This document shows, piece after piece, positions 44,002 to 59,165 of a DNA stretch of 64,000 nt; position 1 is the first letter of the stretch; each line of letters opens with the position of its first letter. Made by a program: the position numbers and the translations under genes. The notes under the pieces were generated by a model, which searched no databases, was not told the origin of the DNA, and saw nothing but the letters and a program-made list of their open reading frames with translations. Source of the DNA: Vibrio chagasii (GTDB taxonomy: Bacteria > Pseudomonadota > Gammaproteobacteria > Enterobacterales > Vibrionaceae); assembly GCA_041879415.1 (NCBI GenBank), contig CP090851.1, positions 2,976,001-3,040,000 on the forward strand, in the 5' to 3' direction.

Positions 44002-44832
44002 ATGACACAGCAAGTAGATCGTTATGCCGTTTTCGGTAACCCTATTGGGCAAAGCAAATCGCCATTCATCCATACGTTATTTGCTCGCCAAACTAACCAA
44101 CAACTTACCTATACAGCACTACAGCCAGAACATGGCCAGTTCATTACCTCGGCTAAAGCCTTTTTTAGTGAAGGTGGAAGAGGGTGTAACGTCACCGCAC
44201 CCTTCAAAGAAGACGCTTATCAGTTTGCTAATCGTTTGACTGAAAGAGCTCAACTAGCTGGTGCCGTAAATACCCTTAAGAAGCTAGATGACGGAGAAAT
44301 CATTGGTGATAACACTGATGGTGAAGGTCTTGTCCAAGATTTACTTCAACACCAAGTAGTATTAGAGGGAGCTCGAGTTCTCTTACTGGGTGCTGGTGGT
44401 GCAGCAAGAGGAGTGATTCAACCTCTGCTTGATCAAAAGCCACAGCAATTAGTGGTGGCTAACCGCACCAGTTCAAAGGCTGAATTGTTAGCTGACATGT
44501 TTGCTACGCATGGAAACACAAAAGGGATGGGGTTAAGTGATGTGAACGAAGGCTTTGATGTCATTATTAACTCAACGTCTTCAGGCCTAAGTGGTCAACT
44601 ACCAGAAGTTTCTCCAACTATCTTTAACAATAATAGTGTCGTCTACGACATGGTTTATGGTTCGGGCAATACGGTATTCAACCAATGGGCATTAGATAAT
44701 GGTGTTCATGCTGCTTATGACGGATTGGGGATGTTAGTAGGACAAGCGGCTGAGAGTTTTATGTTGTGGCGTGGTCTTCGCCCGGGAACAAAACAGATTT
44801 TAAGAGAGTTGCGTAAGAACCTAGAGATATAA
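44002..44832 (+). CDS. aroE: Shikimate dehydrogenase
   Basis: AroE reduces 3-dehydroshikimate with NADPH. The 276-residue product has the N-terminal [15 protein letters not shown] substrate site, the catalytic lysine in [11 protein letters not shown], and the NADP loop [12 protein letters not shown]. AroE sits next to yrdB and yrdA as in E. coli. Confidence 0.96.
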   Translation: MTQQVDRYAVFGNPIGQSKSPFIHTLFARQTNQQLTYTALQPEHGQFITSAKAFFSEGGRGCNVTAPFKEDAYQFANRLTERAQLAGAVNTLKKLDDGEIIGDNTDGEGLVQDLLQHQVVLEGARVLLLGAGGAARGVIQPLLDQKPQQLVVANRTSSKAELLADMFATHGNTKGMGLSDVNEGFDVIINSTSSGLSGQLPEVSPTIFNNNSVVYDMVYGSGNTVFNQWALDNGVHAAYDGLGMLVGQAAESFMLWRGLRPGTKQILRELRKNLEI

Positions 44833-44848
44833 CAAGGTATTTATAAAA

Positions 44849-45118
44849 ATGAACCAATCAATCCTATTTCCAGATATCCAAGATTGGGATGAAGAGAGCC
44901 AATCTATTGTTTTTCCAGCGCAACAATCAGGAGCATTGATTGAGTGTGTAGTGTCGATTGAAGAGTTGTCACGATTATCATGTAAAGACATCGAAAGCGG
45001 CGAACAAGCTTTGGCTATCTTTTCAGAGCTTCGTTTTGATATTGAAGAGTTAGCGGAAGAGCTAATAGAAGAAGAGGAGTATGACTCCTCTAATAGAATC
45101 CAGATCAAAGCGCTTTAA
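44849..45118 (+). CDS. yrdB: DUF1488 family protein (YrdB-like)
   Basis: The 89-residue acidic protein begins MNQSILFPDIQDWDEESQSIVFPA, clearly like E. coli YrdB. Its function is unknown. It begins 16 bp after aroE and overlaps the convergent yrdA stop by 4 bp. Confidence 0.85.
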   Translation: MNQSILFPDIQDWDEESQSIVFPAQQSGALIECVVSIEELSRLSCKDIESGEQALAIFSELRFDIEELAEELIEEEEYDSSNRIQIKAL

Positions 45119-45660
45119 ACGGGAAGTACAGAGTCTAGGTAGTCGTTTTTATTCTGAACATAGTTGTCAGCTGATTTCTGTAAGAAAGCACGTTCCTTAT
45201 CATTCAGTGGACGTGCTTGTTTAACTGGGCTTCCTACATATAGATAACCACTTTCAAGAACCTTGTTAGGTGGAACCAAACTTCCTGCACCAATCATCAC
45301 GTCTTGTTCGACGATCACACCATCTAATACGATAGCGCCCATGCCTACGAGTACACGATCTTTAATTGTGCAGCCATGCAGCATTACTTTATGACCGATC
45401 GTGACATCATTGCCTATTAATAGAGGGTAACCTTCAGGGTTCTCTGCATTCTTATGGGTAACATGGAGAACACTGCCGTCCTGGATATTGGTTCTATCGC
45501 CAATATGGATATGGTTCACATCTCCCCGAGCTGCGACTAAAGGCCATACACTAGAGTCATCACCGATTTTGATATCACCAACAAGTACTGAGCTTGTATC
45601 TATATAGACACCTTGTCCGATCTGAGGTGATATACCTTTATAACTACGAATTGAACTCAT
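45115..45660 (-). CDS. yrdA: Gamma-carbonic-anhydrase-like hexapeptide repeat protein YrdA
   Basis: The 181-residue left-handed beta-helix protein has histidines at the gamma-CA zinc positions (VLHVTHKN, IGHKVMLHGC). Whether it has carbonic anhydrase activity in this family branch is open. I chose ATG 45660, which has a strong AAGGAGG ribosome site. The 31-codon extension to 45753 has no homology and enters the rrn upstream region. Confidence 0.9.
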   Translation of the reverse strand: MSSIRSYKGISPQIGQGVYIDTSSVLVGDIKIGDDSSVWPLVAARGDVNHIHIGDRTNIQDGSVLHVTHKNAENPEGYPLLIGNDVTIGHKVMLHGCTIKDRVLVGMGAIVLDGVIVEQDVMIGAGSLVPPNKVLESGYLYVGSPVKQARPLNDKERAFLQKSADNYVQNKNDYLDSVLPV

Positions 45661-45737
45661 AAATCCTCCTTTATATAGGCACCTTAAGCCTTTAATTGTG
45701 GGGAATACTAGTGAAAATGGCGTGTTTTGAACAAAAA

Positions 45738-45808
45738 ACGCTCGAACAATCAAAAAAGTAAGAAAAACTTAAAAAAGGCCTTGCCAACGTGACGCTGATC
45801 TCTATAAT
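45738..45808 (+). promoter_or_regulatory. rrn promoter P1 with A-tract UP element
   Basis: TTGCCA (45781-45786) and a perfect TATAAT (45803-45808) have the 16-bp spacer typical of rRNA promoters. A GC-rich discriminator (GCCACC) follows, which implies ppGpp/DksA control. Phased A tracts at 45738-45780 look like an UP element. Confidence 0.85.
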
Positions 45809-45908
45809 GCCACCTCGCTGACACGGGATGGCTTCTTAGGAAACCAAAACGAATCAGCAAGCCAAATTAGCCAAGCCAAGCGCTTGAAAAAAGTTTTGAA
45901 AATAGTGG

Positions 45909-45936
45909 TTGACACTAAAACTTAAATCGCTAAAAT
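45909..45936 (+). promoter_or_regulatory. rrn promoter P2
   Basis: TTGACA (45909-45914) and TAAAAT (45931-45936) are spaced by 16 bp and followed by a GC-rich discriminator. This tandem P2 lies about 220 bp before mature 16S. Confidence 0.82.
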
Positions 45937-45970
45937 GGCCGTCCGATTTGAGCGAAGCTCAAAAAGGAAA

Positions 45971-45983
45971 AGCTCTTTAACAA
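45971..45983 (+). promoter_or_regulatory. boxA antitermination site in the 16S leader
   Basis: AGCTCTTTAACAA matches the rrn boxA bound by NusB/S10. Confidence 0.8.
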
Positions 45984-45992
45984 TTTAAACCT

Positions 45993-46010
45993 ATCAATCT
46001 GTGTGGGCAC
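45993..46010 (+). other. 5' arm of the 16S RNase III processing stalk
   Basis: These 18 nt pair with 47727-47744 downstream of 16S, with one G-U, forming the pre-16S stem cut by RNase III. Confidence 0.8.
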
Positions 46011-46153
46011 TCGTTGATGAATATCAAAAATGAAACTTCGGTTTCAACTTGATTTCAATGAACTGAGTGACCAATTCGAATCGTAAGATTCGGCACAGTC
46101 AATTCAACATTACTATGTAATGTAATCAGTATTCATTGAGTCGACAAAATCTT

Positions 46154-47706
<1,553 letters not shown>

Positions 47707-47795
47707 TACGAAGATATTCACGATAAGTGTCCACACAGATTGATATGGTTTAGAAAGTAAAAGAGACGAAGAGCTCCCAAGTTCTTCAATCCAGT

Positions 47796-47871
47796 GTCCC
47801 GTTCGTCTAGAGGCCTAGGACACCGCCCTTTCACGGCGGTAACAGGGGTTCGACTCCCCTACGGGATACCA
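47796..47871 (+). tRNA. tRNA-Glu (TTC)
   Basis: A 76-nt cloverleaf with encoded CCA and anticodon TTC in CCCTTTCACGG. It is the first spacer tRNA after 16S. Confidence 0.97.
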
Positions 47872-47873
47872 TT

Positions 47874-47949
47874 GGGTCGTTAGCTCAGTTGGTAGAGCAG
47901 TTGACTTTTAATCAATTGGTCGCAGGTTCGAATCCTGCACGACCCACCA
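47874..47949 (+). tRNA. tRNA-Lys (TTT)
   Basis: A 76-nt cloverleaf with CCA and anticodon TTT in GACTTTTAATC, 2 bp after tRNA-Glu. Confidence 0.97.
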
Positions 47950-47974
47950 TTTCCTCCCAAGGAAATAAAAATAT

Positions 47975-48050
47975 GGGGCTATAGCTCAGCTGGGAGAGCG
48001 CCTGCCTTGCACGCAGGAGGTCTGCGGTTCGATCCCGCATAGCTCCACCA
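47975..48050 (+). tRNA. tRNA-Ala (TGC)
   Basis: A 76-nt cloverleaf with CCA and anticodon TGC in CCTTGCACG. It starts GGGGCTATAGCTCAGC. Confidence 0.97.
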
Positions 48051-48079
48051 TTCCTTCCATAAGGAATTAAAACTTTTAT

Positions 48080-48155
48080 GGGCGATTAGCTCAGTTGGGA
48101 GAGCACCTGCCTTACAAGCAGGGGGTCACTGGTTCGAGCCCGGTATCGCCCACCA
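48080..48155 (+). tRNA. tRNA-Val (TAC)
   Basis: A 76-nt cloverleaf with CCA and anticodon TAC in CCTTACAAG. It is the last spacer tRNA. Confidence 0.97.
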
Positions 48156-48217
48156 TCTTTAAGCATTCTTACGAGTGTGTTTAAAAATGGGTTAAAAGTT
48201 TAACGCTTTGAAACTCT

Positions 48218-48230
48218 TGCTCTTTAACAA
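48218..48230 (+). promoter_or_regulatory. Second boxA in the 23S leader
   Basis: TGCTCTTTAACAA repeats the boxA in the 282-bp spacer between tRNA-Val and 23S. The rest of that spacer has no gene. It includes the 5' arm of the 23S processing stalk at 48432-48444. Confidence 0.8.
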
Positions 48231-48437
48231 TTTGGAAAGCTGACTGATTAACTCTAAGAGTTAATCAAATTAAAAGTTCTCAATGTTTTCTTTTAACTAA
48301 GAAAACACAACACAAACACATTCAAGTGTCTTGTATTCAAAATTGAGTCCGGCAAACACGTAATAAGAATTAACCCTTCTTATTACAACCAAAAACCTTG
48401 GTTGTTTACCATACATAAAGACCTCTTCGGGTTGTAT

Positions 48438-51328
<2,891 letters not shown>

Positions 51329-51419
51329 ACAACACCCAAGGGGTTTTGATGGACTCATAAGATACAAACGCTTGAATGAGTTTAAGAGAACAAGAAACAG
51401 CTTTCCGAATTTTAAAATT

Positions 51420-51539
51420 TGCTTGGCGACCATAGCATTGTGGACCCACCTGATTCCATGCCGAACTCAGAAGTGAAACACAATAGCGCCGATGGTAGTG
51501 TGGGGCTTCCCCATGTGAGAGTAGGACATCGCCAGGCTT
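51420..51539 (+). rRNA. rrf: 5S ribosomal RNA
   Basis: A 120-nt RNA with the TGCTTGGCGACC start and GCCAGGCTT end pairing. The conserved CCGAACTCAGAAGTGAAAC loop is present. Confidence 0.95.
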
Positions 51540-51582
51540 TAAATTATGAACGACTTGTCAGCGACGACAAGTAGTCCACTGC

Positions 51583-51659
51583 GGAGTGGTAGTTCAGTTG
51601 GTTAGAATACCGGCCTGTCACGCCGGGGGTCGCGGGTTCGAGTCCCGTCCACTCCGCCA
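51583..51659 (+). tRNA. tRNA-Asp (GTC)
   Basis: A 77-nt cloverleaf with CCA and anticodon GTC in GCCTGTCACG, distal to 5S as in E. coli rrnC. Confidence 0.97.
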
Positions 51660-51669
51660 CTTATTCGAT

Positions 51670-51695
51670 AACCTCGCCTAGTGCGAGGTTTTTTC
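51670..51695 (+). terminator. Terminator-like hairpin between tRNA-Asp and tRNA-Trp
   Basis: An 8-bp stem (51670-51677 with 51683-51690) is followed by T residues. It lies inside the distal tRNA cluster. Confidence 0.75.
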
Positions 51696-51718
51696 GAATC
51701 TAAAGTACAAAAAGTTTT

Positions 51719-51795
<77 letters not shown>

Positions 51796-51799
51796 TATT

Positions 51800-51836
51800 A
51801 AAGGCTCTAGCAGAAATGCTAGAGCCTTTTTGCTTT
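51800..51836 (+). terminator. Terminator of the rrn-tRNA operon
   Basis: A 13-bp stem (51800-51812 with 51817-51829) has loop GAAA and a T-rich tail. Confidence 0.9.
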
Positions 51837-51885
51837 TTACCGCTCCAGATCCCAGTCAATTATTCACTCGTTCCGCTAATTCTGA

Positions 51886-51914
51886 TGAGATAATGTAAGT
51901 GCTTACTTATCTCA
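51886..51914. promoter_or_regulatory. 29-bp imperfect palindrome upstream of the multicopper oxidase
   Basis: Arms TGAGATAA-T-GTAAG and CTTAC-TTATCTCA pair over 13 bp with one bulged T and a 2-nt centre. No T run follows, so an operator or leader hairpin is more likely than a terminator. Confidence 0.45.
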
Positions 51915-51956
51915 GCCTCTTTTATTAATAGTCAAAGCACAAACTTCATTTCTTTA

Positions 51957-51971
51957 TGAGAATTATTCTCA
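51957..51971. promoter_or_regulatory. Fur-like operator upstream of the multicopper oxidase
   Basis: TGAGAATTATTCTCA is a perfect 7-1-7 palindrome. It matches 12 of the 14 defined positions of the Fur core TGATAATNATTATCA, with symmetrical changes. It lies 45 bp before the start codon. Confidence 0.55.
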
Positions 51972-52015
51972 ATATTTTGTTACATTTTGGTCGTTATTAC
52001 TAAAAGGCTACAAAT

Positions 52016-53398
52016 ATGGATATCTCTCGTCGTAAATTTATTCAATCATCTCTCGCTATATCTGCACTCACAGTTCTCCCTGCTTGTTCTATGAAGCGGT
52101 TGGTTGATGAGAAGGGAGGGTATGTTTATGACTTAACTGCTGAGCCTTCGACTGCTGAAATTGTACCTGGGTTTACTACCAATGTTTTGGGGTTCAACGG
52201 TAAGATCCCTGCGCCAACAATTCGCTGTCGACAGGGCGAAACAGTTACGATTCATTTCACTAATAAGCTATCAGAACCAACCACAATTCACTGGCATGGT
52301 TTAAGAATACCTATCGAAATGGATGGGGTGCCTTTCTTGAGTCAGCCACCAATTATGCCTGGTGAAACGTTCGTCTATGAGTTTACGCCACCGGATGCGG
52401 GTACATTCTGGTATCACCCACACATGAACAGTGTTAAGCAGCTTGGTATGGGCTTAGTCGGTCTAATTGTTGTTGAAGAGAGCACACCAGTTCAGTTCGA
52501 TGAAGAGCACGCCTTGATGCTTAAACACTGGCACCTTGATAAACAAGGTCAGTGGAAGGACTTAATGATCCCACGCCTTAGCGCTCGTATGGGGACTCCT
52601 GGGGAGTGGAGCAGTGTTAATGGAGTACATGAGCCTACTTATCAACTAAAGCAGCATGCAACAACTAGGCTTCGTATAGCCAATGTTGATAACACAATCA
52701 CTTATCCTATCGCTGTTGAAGGTGCAGAGGCATGGGTTATTGCTATAGATGGCAACCCGATAAAAACACCTTACAGATTGACTGAACATAAAATCGGTCC
52801 CGGTATGCGTGTCGACATCGGTCTGATTGCTCCAAAGGCAGGTAAACGAGTCAATGTGCTGCAAATGAAGGGACGTTTTCCTTTTTCCTTGTGTGAGTTT
52901 GAGGTTGTAAATTCCACGCTCATAGAGGGCCAAACACTTCCGCTATTGCCTCTTAATCCTGTACCTAAGTTAGACCTCGCTAACGCAGAAGAGATCGATT
53001 TTGTGTTTGAGTGGGAAGGGGCGGTGTCGCCCGTTTCTAAAGATGGGAAATCCATGCCTAAGTTTTGGCTGACAAATAAAAGAGCCTGGGAGGGGATGAG
53101 TAAAGACAATATCCCAGAACCACTCGCTACATTAGAGCTCGGTAAAACTTATATATTCGATCTTAAGAATGTTACCCAATACCATCACCCGATCCATATA
53201 CATGGTCATACGTTCACGGTACTTGAGTTAGATGGCAAAAAAATTGAGGAGCCTTTTCACACGGATACCGTGTTACTTGGAAAGAACGGCCGAGCGAAAG
53301 CGGCATTTGTAGCGGACAATCCCGGACGTTGGATGTATCACTGTCATGTGATTGAACATATGAAAACAGGACTGATGGGTTATATCGAAGTTAAGTGA
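52016..53398 (+). CDS. Tat-exported multicopper oxidase
   Basis: The 460-residue cupredoxin-type oxidase has all four copper motifs in order: HWHGLRIP, WYHPH, HPIHIHGHTF and HCHVIEHMKTGLM. The last includes the type 1 Cys, His and axial Met. The N-terminus MDISRRKFIQSS is a twin-arginine signal, so it is exported folded. LPAC (residues 22-25) in that signal could be a lipobox. It could be a cuprous oxidase (CueO-like) or ferroxidase. The long Met-rich insert of E. coli CueO is not seen. No copper genes flank it, and a Fur-like box upstream favours an iron link. Confidence 0.87.
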   Translation: MDISRRKFIQSSLAISALTVLPACSMKRLVDEKGGYVYDLTAEPSTAEIVPGFTTNVLGFNGKIPAPTIRCRQGETVTIHFTNKLSEPTTIHWHGLRIPIEMDGVPFLSQPPIMPGETFVYEFTPPDAGTFWYHPHMNSVKQLGMGLVGLIVVEESTPVQFDEEHALMLKHWHLDKQGQWKDLMIPRLSARMGTPGEWSSVNGVHEPTYQLKQHATTRLRIANVDNTITYPIAVEGAEAWVIAIDGNPIKTPYRLTEHKIGPGMRVDIGLIAPKAGKRVNVLQMKGRFPFSLCEFEVVNSTLIEGQTLPLLPLNPVPKLDLANAEEIDFVFEWEGAVSPVSKDGKSMPKFWLTNKRAWEGMSKDNIPEPLATLELGKTYIFDLKNVTQYHHPIHIHGHTFTVLELDGKKIEEPFHTDTVLLGKNGRAKAAFVADNPGRWMYHCHVIEHMKTGLMGYIEVK

Positions 53399-53498
53399 CA
53401 CCTGTAACGTTTAATATTTGCGCATACATTCTTAGTTTCCATCCTCGCTTTTATCGGCTGTAAAGCTAGAATATAGGAACTGTTATTTGGGAGGATTC

Positions 53499-53882
53499 AT
53501 GGGTCAGTTATCTATTTTAGGCTTTATTGCCATTGGTGGTGCATTTGGTGCTTGTTCACGTTATCTGATTTCAGAGCTGTGTGTACTACTGCTAGGGCGT
53601 GGTTTTCCTTATGGTACGCTAACTGTTAACGTGGTTGGTTCTTTTATTATGGGTCTACTGATCGCTGCATTTGAAAATGAGATGGTTGCAACTGAACCAT
53701 GGAGACAGATCATTGGCTTGGGCTTTCTTGGTGCTTTGACTACATTCTCAACTTTTTCGATGGATAACGTTCTTTTAATGCAGCAAGGCGCATTTTTCAA
53801 AATGGGACTAAACGTACTACTCAATGTGGTGTTAAGTATCTCTGCAGCATGGATCGGCTTCCAACTTTTGATAAAGTCATAA
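53499..53882 (+). CDS. crcB: Fluoride exporter CrcB (Fluc)
   Basis: CrcB is a small dual-topology fluoride channel of four helices. The 127-residue length from ATG 53499 equals E. coli, with GGGAGGA upstream. Family motifs are GGAFGACSRYLIS, GTLTVNVVGSFIMGLL (the pore asparagine) and GFLGALTTFSTFS (the phenylalanine/TM3 break region). I looked for a fluoride riboswitch in 53399-53498 and saw none. Confidence 0.93.
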   Translation: MGQLSILGFIAIGGAFGACSRYLISELCVLLLGRGFPYGTLTVNVVGSFIMGLLIAAFENEMVATEPWRQIIGLGFLGALTTFSTFSMDNVLLMQQGAFFKMGLNVLLNVVLSISAAWIGFQLLIKS

Positions 53883-53908
53883 AATCTTCTTACGATTTGT
53901 TAACAACT

Positions 53909-53935
53909 CGGCTTGGTTTATCCAAGCCGTTTTTA
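53909..53935 (+). terminator. Terminator after crcB
   Basis: An 8-bp GC-rich stem (53909-53916 with 53922-53929) is followed by T5. Confidence 0.85.
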
Positions 53936-53948
53936 TATACTCGATAGA

Positions 53949-54033
53949 ACTTGTCGGAGTGCCATATGGCTGAGACCGTTAACTCGGGATCCGTTGAACC
54001 TGATCAGGCTAATACCTGCGAAGGGAACAAGAG
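53949..54033 (+). promoter_or_regulatory. TPP riboswitch (THI element)
   Basis: The conserved aptamer is readable. A P1 stem (CTTGT 53950-53954 with ACAAG 54027-54031) encloses GGCTGAGA in the pyrimidine arm and CCTGATCAGG...TAATACCTGCGAAGGGAA in the pyrophosphate arm. It precedes thiC by about 140 nt and should repress the thi operon when TPP is high. Confidence 0.95.
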
Positions 54034-54123
54034 TAGATATCTAACTAGAATCCCTCTAGAGATCTATCACCAGATCACAACTGTATTTCTTACCGTGATC
54101 CCTCTTGTAGCATCAATCCGTCA

Positions 54124-56120
<1,997 letters not shown>

Positions 56121-56121
<1 letters not shown>

Positions 56122-57413
56122 TGACAGTGAAAATTCTGATCCCATCTCAATATATTGAGTTAACGGGAGAGGTTCAACACTGTCTATTGGTTGCCAAGCG
56201 ACAAGGTTTAGCAACCGATGCAGTTGAGTTGGGTGTCAGCCCAACTCAATACTTCTCTATCGTTGATTCTCATCACTCACTTGCTATTGGTTTTGCTTCC
56301 GATGTCTTTTCAGTTAAAGCGGATCAGCTAAGCTCGCTTGATCATATCGTAAGTTATGATGAGTCTTTATCGCTGACAGATGTTCGCGATGCTTTAGCGC
56401 AACACCCGAATACGATACATGTTGGGGTAACCAGCGACGCCGCTGTATTAGATATTTGGTCACACTTAAACGCCAATCGAGCTATCAAAAGTATTACCAA
56501 CGACCCTCAAGCAATAGATAGCCGCCATCACTTTTCGTGGTTACTAACGCTATTGGCTCTAGATTTCCCACTAGAAGATGCATTGGTTCTAGCGCGTGCA
56601 GCGTCTAATGTTTCACGTGGAACATGGCCGAGTCATTACCAAGAGTTCCCAACTCCGGTTTTAGAAGACGAGCGCTTAGGTATTAGCGTTGGTTGGACTC
56701 ATCAAGGAACGTCACTTTCATTCCCTGATTTGACGAAGAAAAGCCTCGGGCTATACCCAGTTGTCGATGATGTTGCTTGGGTTGAAAGGCTGCTTAAGCT
56801 TGGAATCAATACGGTACAACTGCGAATTAAGAATCCTAAGCAAACGGATTTGGAACATCAAGTCGCACGTTCTATCGCACTCGGTAGACAATACAAGGCT
56901 CAAGTTTTTATCAATGACTATTGGCAACTTGCACTCAAACATGGCGCTTTTGGTGTTCACTTGGGACAAGAGGATATTGAAGAGTCGAACCTTTCACAAT
57001 TGAGTAAAGCGGGCATCAAGATAGGTCTATCGACACATGGCTACTATGAGTTGTTACGCATCGTTCAAATAAACCCAAGTTACATCGCGTTGGGACATAT
57101 CTTCCCAACTACCACGAAGCAGATGCCATCGAAGCCGCAGGGCCTAGTGCGTTTAGCTCTTTACCAGCAGCTTATCGATACCATTCCATACAGTGAAGAA
57201 CTTGTTGGTTATCCGACCGTGGCTATTGGTGGCATTGACCAATCGACGGCGGAGCAGGTATGGAATTGTGGTGTCTCCAGCCTCGCGGTAGTGCGTGCAA
57301 TTACATTGGCGGAAGATCCAAAAGCGGTTATTGAATTTTTCGAGGCTCTTATGAATGGCAACTCTTCAACCTTTACTGAAGAGGTTAGTCAGGAGTTGAG
57401 CCATGCTGAGTGA
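56121..57413 (+). CDS. thiE: Thiamine phosphate synthase ThiE with N-terminal extension
   Basis: The C-terminal half (about residues 210-410) is ThiE, joining HMP-PP and thiazole phosphate: TVQLRIKNP, INDYWQLALKHGAFGVHLGQ, GLSTHGYYE, GHIFPTTTK, VAIGGI. The N-terminal 200 residues are extra, since E. coli ThiE has 211 in all. Their end (DFPLEDALVLARAASNVSRGTW) faintly resembles the C-terminal helix of ThiD kinases, but the kinase catalytic motifs are missing, so it may be a relic or a regulatory domain. A parS site lies within it and encodes NVSRGT. ThiE overlaps thiF by 11 bp. Confidence 0.9.
56609..56624. other. parS site 1 (inside thiE)
   Basis: TGTTTCACGTGGAACA matches the chromosomal parS consensus TGTTNCACGTGAAACA with one change. 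ParB binding site. Confidence 0.9.
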
Positions 57414-58185
57414 CTTTGAATTTGTACGCTATCAACGCCAAATTGCATTACCTGAAATTGGTGAACAAGGACAACGAAATCTACTAAACGGTCATGTGTT
57501 AGTGATTGGTTGTGGTGGTTTGGGGAATGCTGCGGCTCTCTATCTAGCGGCGTCTGGCATCGGCAAAATCGTACTGGTTGATGATGATTGTGTCGACTCG
57601 TCTAATCTACAACGACAGGTCGCTTTCAAAGAAAGCGACCTTGGTACAGCTAAAGTCGATGCACTGAAACTACAGCTGAGTGAGCTAAATGGTAGAAGCC
57701 AAGTTCGGACCATCAACAAGCGAATGGCAGAAAGCCAGTTAAAGCTTGAAGTGATGCTAGCTGATGTTGTGTTGGACTGTACCGACAACTTCACGACACG
57801 CCAACAGGTTAACCAATCATGTTTCGAAGCTAACACACCATTGATATCGGGCTCCGCAATTGGTTGGAAAGGTCAGTTTGTTGTCTTCGATTACCAAAAC
57901 CAGCAGGGGTGTTACCACTGCCTTTTCCCATTTGACCATCATCCACAAACAACGCGTTGTAGTGACAGTGGCATCATTGGGCCTGTGGTCGGGACTATTG
58001 GAAACCTCCAAGCTCTTGCTGCTATTCAGCGCGTTAGCAGTGGGGAGTTTCAAGTGGCGACACATCAGCTCAAGCTGTTCGACGGTAAGAGCATGAACTG
58101 GCAGAACCTAATGGTCACGCAAGATATCGAATGTCCGGTGTGCAATTCGTCAGTGACCAATAATTTAGAAGAAGAAGCACTATGA
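57403..58185 (+). CDS. thiF: ThiS adenylyltransferase ThiF
   Basis: ThiF adenylates the C-terminus of ThiS so that sulfur can be loaded for thiazole synthesis. The 260-residue E1-like protein has the ATP loop VIGCGGLGNAAALYLAASG and DDDCVDSSNLQRQ. Two CXXC zinc pairs are present (CYHC, CPVC). It overlaps thiE (11 bp) and thiS (4 bp). Confidence 0.94.
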   Translation: MLSDFEFVRYQRQIALPEIGEQGQRNLLNGHVLVIGCGGLGNAAALYLAASGIGKIVLVDDDCVDSSNLQRQVAFKESDLGTAKVDALKLQLSELNGRSQVRTINKRMAESQLKLEVMLADVVLDCTDNFTTRQQVNQSCFEANTPLISGSAIGWKGQFVVFDYQNQQGCYHCLFPFDHHPQTTRCSDSGIIGPVVGTIGNLQALAAIQRVSSGEFQVATHQLKLFDGKSMNWQNLMVTQDIECPVCNSSVTNNLEEEAL

Positions 58186-58391
58186 GCAACATAACTATTT
58201 CAATAAACGAGCAACCAGAGCAGGTCGCGCAATCATCTTCTCTTGCAGACATTATTCATTCGCTTTCGCTACCTGATTTGGGGTGTGTATTCGCTATCAA
58301 TAACGCGGTTGTCCCACGCAGCCAGTGGCAACAAACCATCGTCAATGAAGGCGATTCTATCTCTCTTTTTCAAGCTATTGCAGGGGGCTAA
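58182..58391 (+). CDS. thiS: Sulfur carrier protein ThiS
   Basis: The 69-residue beta-grasp protein ends in AIAGG, the diglycine that is thiocarboxylated. It overlaps thiF by 4 bp and ends 2 bp before thiG. Confidence 0.94.
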   Translation: MSNITISINEQPEQVAQSSSLADIIHSLSLPDLGCVFAINNAVVPRSQWQQTIVNEGDSISLFQAIAGG

Positions 58392-58393
58392 CC

Positions 58394-59158
58394 ATGTTAA
58401 CCATCGCAGATAAAACATTCCAATCACGATTGTTCACTGGCACAGGCAAGTTCGCCAACAAGCATTTGATGGCGAGTGCTATCGAAGCTTCAGGTTCTCA
58501 ACTGGCTACCATGGCACTGAAGAGAGTCGATATTCGTTCTGAACAAGACGATATCTTACAGCCCATTATTGATGCAGGCGTAAATCTGCTTCCGAATACC
58601 TCTGGCGCGAAGAGCGCGAAGGATGCGGTTTTTGCCGCACATTTAGCTCGTGAAGCGCTTGGCACTAACTGGCTTAAACTTGAGATTCACCCAGATCCAA
58701 AATACTTGATGCCAGACCCAATCGAGACACTTAACGCGGCTGAGCAACTGGTAAAAGATGGCTTTGTTGTTTTGCCTTATTGCCATGCTGACCCTGTTTT
58801 GTGTAAGCGCCTAGAAGAGGTTGGTTGTGCAGCTGTAATGCCGCTTGGTGCACCGATTGGTTCAAATAAGGGAATCGCGTCAGCTGACTTCTTGGAGATC
58901 ATCATCGACCAAGCGAATGTACCTGTGATTGTTGATGCTGGCATTGGTGCTCCGTCACATGCGGCGCGTGCAATGGAAATGGGTGCTGATGCTGTGTTAG
59001 TGAATACCGCGATTGCTGCTTCTCAACAACCGGTTGAAATGGCGATTGCTTTTAAGTTGGCAGTTGAAGCGGGGCGTATGGCTTACCTTGCAGGTCTCGC
59101 GGGGCAGGTGTCTCATGCGGTTGCTTCTAGTCCGTTAACTTCATTCCTAGACGAGTAG
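58394..59158 (+). CDS. thiG: Thiazole synthase ThiG
   Basis: ThiG is a TIM barrel that forms the thiazole from DXP, ThiS-thiocarboxylate and dehydroglycine. The 254-residue protein has [12 protein letters not shown], the Schiff-base lysine region MALKRVD, and [31 protein letters not shown]. Confidence 0.96.
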   Translation: MLTIADKTFQSRLFTGTGKFANKHLMASAIEASGSQLATMALKRVDIRSEQDDILQPIIDAGVNLLPNTSGAKSAKDAVFAAHLAREALGTNWLKLEIHPDPKYLMPDPIETLNAAEQLVKDGFVVLPYCHADPVLCKRLEEVGCAAVMPLGAPIGSNKGIASADFLEIIIDQANVPVIVDAGIGAPSHAARAMEMGADAVLVNTAIAASQQPVEMAIAFKLAVEAGRMAYLAGLAGQVSHAVASSPLTSFLDE

Positions 59159-59165
59159 TATTACT

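Noticed and set aside
51467..51477. GTGAAACA in 5S rRNA as a parS half site
   Set aside because: Only the right half matches; the sequence is the conserved 5S loop.
53399..53498. Fluoride riboswitch upstream of crcB
   Set aside because: No conserved aptamer motifs found in the 100-bp gap.
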